From an uncultured bacterium (GTDB lineage: Bacteria; Verrucomicrobiota; Lentisphaeria; Oligosphaerales; Oligosphaeraceae): a DNA stretch of 54,435 nucleotides. The stretch is taken from assembly GCA_902776645.1 (NCBI GenBank), contig CACYQT010000014.1:1-54435 (forward strand), in the 5' to 3' direction. Position numbers and translations under genes: made by a program. Position 1 is the stretch's first letter. Each line of letters begins with the position of its first letter. The notes beneath the pieces are model-generated. The model did not search any database and was not told the origin of the DNA. It saw nothing but the letters and a program-made list of their open reading frames with translations. Shown one piece after another: positions 49,350-54,435 of the stretch.

Positions 49350-50306
49350 ATGGTAGAAGGAATTGGAAACAAGCCTATTCAAGGCAACTTTGGAAATACG
49401 CAAGGCATCGACGGCGGAACCAACGTCGGTGGTACGAAAGAAACGAAAGAAACGAAGGAAACCAAAGGCACAGGGCTGCGTGGGCAGCTGATGACTGAAA
49501 CGGTCGAAAAGAAGAACGGTGCCACGGTTTCCACCGCCCCGCAGCTCACGCCCCCCGCCGGCAATTACAACGCGGCTGAAACAGCCAACAGCATCCTGAA
49601 CGTGCTCGGCAATCTGTCAAATGACGATCCCAGCAAAGGCCTGTTCATTCTGTACCAGTTGCTTGCGCTGTTGCAGAGGGCTCTGAACGAGATGCAGCAG
49701 TCCATGCAGGTCATGCGGCAGGCGGAGACAAACGTCGCCATCGCGAATATCCAGGCTGAAGCGGACACCATATCAAGCTCGGCGCAATGGAGCCTTTGGC
49801 TGGGCATTGCTTCAGGTCTTGTCCAAATGGGTGCATCGGCTTTCTCCATATACGGCGGCATCAGAGGTGTCTCGCAAACTATGAAAGCCAAGTCGACCGG
49901 CGAACAGTTGAAGACCGCGCAGGCGGAACTGGCGACGCTGAAAGCGGCGGACGCGCCTGATGCGAATGCAATCGCGGCGAAGCAACTGGAAATGACAGGC
50001 TTGAAGACGAAGATGGACATTCACTTGTCCACCGCCAATTCCATATCCACCAAGCACCAGGCCATCGGCCAGGGCGTCGGCAGCGTCGCCCAATTCACGA
50101 AGGCCGGCGCCGACGGCGTAGCCGGCGCCAAACAGGCGGACGCCAAACGCATCGAAGCCCAGACAAAGACGATGGAAGCAACGGCCAACGAAGTGGCCGA
50201 CCTCACCAAAGCCATCAAGGACATGCTCACCGCCATCCTCCAACTCATGCAGGCCGTGAACAGAAACGAAGTGGACACAAACGCCCAGATCATGCGCGGC
50301 ATCTAA
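49350..50306 (+). CDS. sctB: T3SS translocator, SctB/YopD-like
   Basis: A 318-residue protein with one hydrophobic segment (~148-172, SLWLGIASGLVQMGASAFSI) and helical, coiled-coil rich flanks. An N-terminal disordered part contains KETKETKETK. The C-terminus ends NAQIMRGI. One transmembrane stretch plus amphipathic helices is typical of YopD/EspB/IpaC translocators. GGAGAA lies before the ATG. Assigned by layout and by its place after the SctE-like gene. Confidence 0.75.
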   Translation: MVEGIGNKPIQGNFGNTQGIDGGTNVGGTKETKETKETKGTGLRGQLMTETVEKKNGATVSTAPQLTPPAGNYNAAETANSILNVLGNLSNDDPSKGLFILYQLLALLQRALNEMQQSMQVMRQAETNVAIANIQAEADTISSSAQWSLWLGIASGLVQMGASAFSIYGGIRGVSQTMKAKSTGEQLKTAQAELATLKAADAPDANAIAAKQLEMTGLKTKMDIHLSTANSISTKHQAIGQGVGSVAQFTKAGADGVAGAKQADAKRIEAQTKTMEATANEVADLTKAIKDMLTAILQLMQAVNRNEVDTNAQIMRGI

Positions 50307-50344
50307 ACACAACTCCACAGGAATAAAACCACAGGAGAATAACC

Positions 50345-52021
50345 ATGGCCAATTCACTGGATGACAATATTTTCTGGAAAACTCGCCTTGAAAAACAGCA
50401 GGCCGTTCAGAAACAGCAGATGGACGAACTGGACGCCACGACGCCCGTCGAAAAGCAGTCCTCCGGCAGCAAAGCGCAAAAGGGACTGACCGTTGACTGG
50501 AAAGACCGCGCCATCCAAATCGGTTTGGGTGCCTCCCGCCCCGCCCTGGCGCTGCCTTTGTCCGAAGCCGTCGCGGTCGATCTGACCAAGCTTCTGGCTC
50601 TGTTCAGGAACGACGTGCTGGACACGACCTACAAATCCAACCAGAATAAAATCGAAGCCAATTCGCTTATCACCCAGACGAAGAACATGGCCACGATGTC
50701 TCTGGTCCTGAACAGCGTCGCGTCGCTGTCCGGCCTGATCGGCTACTCGGCGGCCGTCTCCAGAGTCGCCTACGAATCGGAGCAGGCCGTTGAGGCGGCG
50801 AAGAGGAAGGGGCTTGACAACCAGCGTGCCGCGTTGGAGGAGCTCCAGAAGCAACTGGAAGGGCTGGGCGACTATGCCTCTCGCCTGAATACAGCGGAGG
50901 AGGCCGCCGCCGCCGCCAAGCAGGCGGTCGACACGGCCAGCACCACCGTCACCATGTCTGAAAACGCCGTCAAGGCCGCCCAGACGGCCGTGGACGGCGC
51001 AACGACCGCGGTGGACAAGTCCCAGGCGGCGGCAGCGGCGGCGCAAACCGCTGTCACAACCGCTTCCGCGGGAGTTGCCGAAGCCGAAGCGGCTGTCGCC
51101 GCTGCCGGCGACGATCCGCAAGCCAAGGCCGCCGCGGAAGCCGCCTTGATAGAGGCCAAGCAGAAGCTCGCCCAGGCGGAGGCCGCCCTTGCGGTAGCCA
51201 TGGTGGAAGTCACGAAGGCCGAGGCCGCACTGACGACGGCGAACAATCTTCTCTCCACGGCGAAGGACAATCTCGTCAAAGCCGTCAGCAACCTGAAAGA
51301 CGCGCAATCCGTTCTCATCAGCGCCAATATGGCTCTGGCGGCCGCGCAGGCGGACGCCAAGGCCGGCGCGGAGCTGACGGACAAAATCGCCGCCACCCAG
51401 AAGATCATCGCCGAAGGGACATACGCCGTCGATATCACGAACGTCATCCCCAAAATCGCCGAACTCGTGAACTCCTCCGCGATTTTCATCGACAAGATAT
51501 CGGAGGCGAATCCAACCGCCAACATCCAGGCCAACTTCCTCGCCAATCTCGGCATCCAGCCCGTTTCCGGCAAAAGCTCCTTGGAGATGCTGACCGCCGA
51601 ACTGACCGCCCGCCTGCAGGCCGCAGGCCTCTCGGAAGGCGAGGCCGCCGCGCTCGCCGATCTCGTCATGGCCGGCGACACGTCCGCCCTCCAGTCCCTC
51701 CCCAAGACCACGCTGGACGCCATCGAGAAGTTCTCGAACGATGTCTCAAACGCCCTGCAGTCAACGTTGACAACTCTTGGAAATGCCTTGAGCGGCGTAC
51801 TTTCCGAAACCGGCCAGCTTCCGCCGGCCACGACGGAAAAAATCAAGCTCCTGTATTCGACAATGGCCGCCAATCTGACTCTCTCCGAGCTGGAGGAGGA
51901 GGATATGACGACCGCCCTCCTGAAGCTCATGGGCGAAGCCATACAGGAAATGATCGATCTGCAGGAAAAGGAATACGAAGAGCGCAAGGCCATCGAACGC
52001 CAGATGGAGAATCACATCTGA
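50345..52021 (+). CDS. third translocator-like coiled-coil protein
   Basis: A 558-residue protein with a short hydrophobic stretch (~115-141: TMSLVLNSVASLSGLIGYSA) and a very long Ala/Val/Thr heptad region (~175-355), then an Ala/Leu-rich C-terminal part ending EERKAIERQMENHI. Arrangement resembles the two translocators encoded before it but with a much longer coiled coil. It could be a third translocator, a tip protein or a secreted scaffold. GGAGAA precedes the ATG; 38 bases after the SctB-like gene. Confidence 0.7.
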   Translation: MANSLDDNIFWKTRLEKQQAVQKQQMDELDATTPVEKQSSGSKAQKGLTVDWKDRAIQIGLGASRPALALPLSEAVAVDLTKLLALFRNDVLDTTYKSNQNKIEANSLITQTKNMATMSLVLNSVASLSGLIGYSAAVSRVAYESEQAVEAAKRKGLDNQRAALEELQKQLEGLGDYASRLNTAEEAAAAAKQAVDTASTTVTMSENAVKAAQTAVDGATTAVDKSQAAAAAAQTAVTTASAGVAEAEAAVAAAGDDPQAKAAAEAALIEAKQKLAQAEAALAVAMVEVTKAEAALTTANNLLSTAKDNLVKAVSNLKDAQSVLISANMALAAAQADAKAGAELTDKIAATQKIIAEGTYAVDITNVIPKIAELVNSSAIFIDKISEANPTANIQANFLANLGIQPVSGKSSLEMLTAELTARLQAAGLSEGEAAALADLVMAGDTSALQSLPKTTLDAIEKFSNDVSNALQSTLTTLGNALSGVLSETGQLPPATTEKIKLLYSTMAANLTLSELEEEDMTTALLKLMGEAIQEMIDLQEKEYEERKAIERQMENHI

Positions 52022-52050
52022 CGGGAAGGACATGCTTCTGCGGGACAAGA

Positions 52051-52125
52051 TGTTCCGGATCGGCCGGAGCTTCTGGACTCACCGGCGTTGACGGATTGTC
52101 CAGAATATCCGGCCGCTCCGGAACA
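52051..52125. repeat. long inverted repeat after the third translocator-like gene
   Basis: Left arm 52051-52078 (TGTTCCGGAT...TTCTGGAC) and right arm 52098-52125 pair at 25 of 28 positions around a 19-base loop. It begins 29 bases after the stop codon and is not followed by a T-run. Could be a transcript-stabilising or attenuating hairpin ahead of the chaperone gene. Confidence 0.85.
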
Positions 52126-52246
52126 TATTCTGTCGATCCTTCGCCCCTGCCGGCCCCCCCCGCAACGCAAAGCCAGGCGGGCCATCGCAAAAACAGTCAT
52201 AACATACAGTTTGCAGGAAATCCTCTTTACATTCATTCAGAAAAAC

Positions 52247-52693
52247 ATGGAATTCAAACAGCTCATTTCCGACTTCTCCATGCGTCATGGCGTGGAACAT
52301 ATTGACCCCGAAGACAATACAGTTGCGTTCAATGTGGACGGCATCCCGGTCCTCATCGCCGCCGATGACGACGAAGTCGCCATGATATCCGAAATCGGCG
52401 AACCGCCCGTCGAAGGCAGGGCCGACTTCGCCGACCTTCTTCTCGCGACGAACTTCAACGAGAAGCACGCCGTCTTCGGCAAGTCGCAGGATAGCGGCAA
52501 GTATGTCCTGATACGCCGTCTTCCACTCATGGACGTCGACGGCGCCGCCTTCGACAAGGCCCTCGAAGAGCTCGTGAACCAAACCGAGGACTGGCGGAAT
52601 CTTCTCGCCGAATTCCGCCCTGCGGCCGAAGCGGCCGAAGCGGCGAAAAACGAAGCCCCCGCCATCGGCTTGACCGGCTTCCTGCGGGTGTGA
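52247..52693 (+). CDS. CesT-like type III secretion chaperone
   Basis: A 148-residue acidic protein with the CesT-family pattern: N-terminal helix MEFKQLISDFSMRHG, strands (NTVAFNVDGIPVLIAA), a helical ADFADLLLATNFNEKHAVFG segment and YVLIRRLPLMDVDG, then a helix (DKALEELVNQTEDWRNLL). It likely serves the protein encoded next (52801), placed as effector-chaperone pairs usually are. The start at 52247 fits family length; the frame is open 159 bases further upstream into the hairpin region. The ribosome-binding site is weak. Confidence 0.78.
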   Translation: MEFKQLISDFSMRHGVEHIDPEDNTVAFNVDGIPVLIAADDDEVAMISEIGEPPVEGRADFADLLLATNFNEKHAVFGKSQDSGKYVLIRRLPLMDVDGAAFDKALEELVNQTEDWRNLLAEFRPAAEAAEAAKNEAPAIGLTGFLRV

Positions 52694-52800
52694 CCTTTCA
52701 GAACAGCGGCGCGCATGCATGCCGCCGTGGCCCCGCCGCCTCCGCCCGGAAGCCCCCCCATACCCCAGTACATGATATATATTGATTAGGGAGAAAGAAA

Positions 52801-54090
52801 ATGCCATTGAATTTAAACAACGCGACCTACAAGTCGTTCACCGATTTCGCATCCAACGTCAACGGCAGGACAATCGCGGCCTTTGGCGATGACACGACCT
52901 CCGTGCAGGGCGGCGGCAGTCTCGGCGGCAGGACGATCGTCCCTTCGCATAACAGGGACTTTATCGGCAACGTCCGCCGAAACACCAGCAAGCAGGAGGC
53001 GAACAACGCCGTGCGCAAGCTCTTCCGCCAGTCCATCATCGACATGTTCGGCGGAGAATCCATGATTCCGGAGTCCGTCAAGACCGCGATGAAGCTGGAG
53101 GACTACGGCAAGGGGAAACCGTTGTCCGCCCGCCGCATCATGGCCGTCAAGGTCGCCATCGACGCCGTGAAGGCGGAGATGCAGCCGGTGAAAATCGACG
53201 ATGCCAAGGCACGGCAGATGGTCGACCAGTCCGAGAACATGCTGGGCTTCGCCCTGGGGGACCCGGAAGACGCGTCAAAGGCGTCGCAGCTGCTCATGAA
53301 GTACGGCGACGGCCTGCCTGGGAAGTCGGCGCAAGTTCTTTCCAACTTCATTGTCAACAGCATGATCCGCGCGGGCGACCCCTCCGTCGAATTCGACGAG
53401 GATATCCTCAGGGATTTCGCCGATGACTTGAAGACATGGGACGAATTCAGCCTCGGCGACAATCGTCTTAACGAAGTCGGCAAGGAATTCATGAAACTCC
53501 AGAATGACTACATCCGGCAAAACTTCAATGTTCCGAAGCAGTTCTCATCGGCAAATCCCGATGTGTTCAAGGCAATGGAAGACGATGCCAACCGCAGCAC
53601 ATGGTCCATCAACGGCAAGCAACTTCCGCTAGGCTCCAGCAAGGAGACAGTCGTAAGCGAATTCTGCTCCGCGGTCAAGGACTCCAAAAGCAGAAAAGCC
53701 ATCTCCACCATCTTCCACCAAGGCACCCAGAGCGATTTGCAGAAACTCTTCTACAAGACCGTGGATCCGCAAGCGGAGACGAACCTCTGCCAGTTGCCGG
53801 GCGGAAATCTTTTCGTCTCGCGCGATTTGGTGAAACACGGCAACGGGATAACCAGAACCAACGACTGCCAGTACGACTTGAGGCTGTCCGAAGACGGCAA
53901 GACCGCCACCATGACGGTGACATCCATGCAGGACCTCACGATCTTCGGCGCGCCTGCCGACCAGTACAAAATCGGCAAAGCCATCGTCACCTTGCAGTCC
54001 ACCATCGATCTCACCAAGGATATTCCGGAAGTCACGGATGTGAAATTCGCCCAGACGTTCACACCAAACGAAATCTACAAGTCCGCCTGA
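52801..54090 (+). CDS. T3SS-linked protein, paralogue A (candidate secreted substrate)
   Basis: A 429-residue soluble protein without signal peptide, starting MPLNLNNATYKSFTDFASNV. Residues ~60-110 (NNAVRKLFRQSIIDMFGG, IPESVKTAMKL, GKPLSARRI) are highly similar to the protein encoded at 54125 and weakly similar to the giant protein at 30914. The C-terminal ~130 residues are beta-rich (CQLPGGNLFVSRD onwards). GGGAGAAAGAAA precedes the ATG. Directly follows a CesT-like chaperone gene. A secreted role is inferred from position. Confidence 0.75.
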   Translation: MPLNLNNATYKSFTDFASNVNGRTIAAFGDDTTSVQGGGSLGGRTIVPSHNRDFIGNVRRNTSKQEANNAVRKLFRQSIIDMFGGESMIPESVKTAMKLEDYGKGKPLSARRIMAVKVAIDAVKAEMQPVKIDDAKARQMVDQSENMLGFALGDPEDASKASQLLMKYGDGLPGKSAQVLSNFIVNSMIRAGDPSVEFDEDILRDFADDLKTWDEFSLGDNRLNEVGKEFMKLQNDYIRQNFNVPKQFSSANPDVFKAMEDDANRSTWSINGKQLPLGSSKETVVSEFCSAVKDSKSRKAISTIFHQGTQSDLQKLFYKTVDPQAETNLCQLPGGNLFVSRDLVKHGNGITRTNDCQYDLRLSEDGKTATMTVTSMQDLTIFGAPADQYKIGKAIVTLQSTIDLTKDIPEVTDVKFAQTFTPNEIYKSA

Positions 54091-54124
54091 CGGAGACGCA
54101 GAAGGATTCAACAGGAGACAGGCA

Positions 54125-54435
54125 ATGCCAATCAACAATATCAACGGATACAACGACGCCTTCAAGGCCTTTACCGACTTTGCGACGCAGGCGAAGGGGG
54201 GCTCGACCATCGCGCAGATCAGCGACGAGAAGAACGCGGTCGGCGGCACCGGCCCGCTCGCGGGCCGGACGATCGTCGCGAAGACCGGATTCGACTTCAT
54301 CGGCAACGTCGGCCGCCGCCAGGAAACGCGCGACGCGAACAACGCCGTGCGCGACCTCTTCAAGCAGGCTATCGAGGATATGTTCGGCGGGGTTGACAAG
54401 ATCCCAGCGAGCGTCAAGGACGCGATGAAGCTCGA
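54125..54435 (+). CDS. T3SS-linked protein, paralogue B (3' end outside window)
   Basis: The first ~103 codons of a gene cut off by the window end, starting MPINNINGYNDAFKAFTDFA, with FIGNVGRR, NNAVRDLFKQAIEDMFGG and KIPASVKDAMKL matching paralogue A position by position. AGGAGA lies 7 bases before the ATG. Starts 34 bases after paralogue A, so the two come from a tandem duplication that has since diverged. Confidence 0.85.
   Translation, partial: MPINNINGYNDAFKAFTDFATQAKGGSTIAQISDEKNAVGGTGPLAGRTIVAKTGFDFIGNVGRRQETRDANNAVRDLFKQAIEDMFGGVDKIPASVKDAMKL

Overview
The window looks like a chromosomal segment from a PVC-group bacterium, most likely a Lentisphaerota (Victivallales-type) organism. 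The inference rests on the mixture of genes: secreted glycoside hydrolases with N-terminal signal peptides, a membrane Ser/Thr kinase fused to a formylglycine-generating-enzyme-like (FGE/SUMF1) domain, a sigma-54 activator, an RND-type adaptor, a non-flagellar type III secretion system (T3SS), and short GC-rich intergenic palindromes (GGGCGGGACGCCC type) of the kind scattered through PVC genomes. No rRNA, tRNA, CRISPR array, insertion sequence or replication origin was recognised.

Left part (1-11 kb, mostly minus strand): two small secreted proteins of unknown function, the 3' remnant of a decayed gene, a large two-CBM glycosidase-like protein, a plus-strand DNA alkylation-repair pair (tag plus a one-domain MGMT), a kinase/FGE membrane protein whose HRD motif reads HRN, and a GH2 glycosidase with its terminator.

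Sugar uptake block (11-19.3 kb, minus strand): a YtfQ/YtfR/YtfT/YjfF-like sugar ABC transporter. The ATPase and two permeases overlap by 4 bases each. The binding protein is separated from them by an AT-richer AlbA/Schlafen-type regulator, with its own palindromic upstream site, and by a HGSNAT/DUF5009-type sugar acyltransferase. The GH2 enzyme follows the binding protein by 27 bases.

Divergent sigma-54 locus (19.5-29.2 kb): a sigma-54 enhancer-binding protein on the minus strand faces a plus-strand series of genes. Between them lie two identical palindromes and a consensus -24/-12 promoter. The promoter drives a VIT/VWA surface protein with a Gly-Gly C-terminal sorting tail, a rhombosortase-like membrane protease, an RND-type adaptor lipoprotein, a GH123-like DUF4091 enzyme and a CE7 esterase. 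A rho-independent terminator closes the unit. I read this as a regulated cell-surface polysaccharide programme with its own protein-sorting step, and it is the most interesting system in the window.

Middle (29.3-43.9 kb): an acyltransferase-3 membrane protein, a 1542-residue GC-rich protein that may be a distant relative of the T3SS-linked proteins at the right end, an ankyrin lipoprotein, a beta-helix protein, biotin synthase, a CesT-like chaperone with a candidate T3SS substrate, and a Bcp-type peroxiredoxin.

Right end (44.2 kb to the end, plus strand): a T3SS operon. It carries sctT, sctU (with a 9-bp-repeat acidic tail), an ECF-type sigma factor, two small unknown proteins, an LcrH/SycD chaperone, two translocator-like proteins, a third long coiled-coil translocator-like protein, a CesT-type chaperone, and two tandem paralogues, the second cut by the window edge. 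Three 33-bp-spaced palindromes precede the operon. Other T3SS core parts (ATPase, secretin, rings, SctR/S/V) are not in the window.
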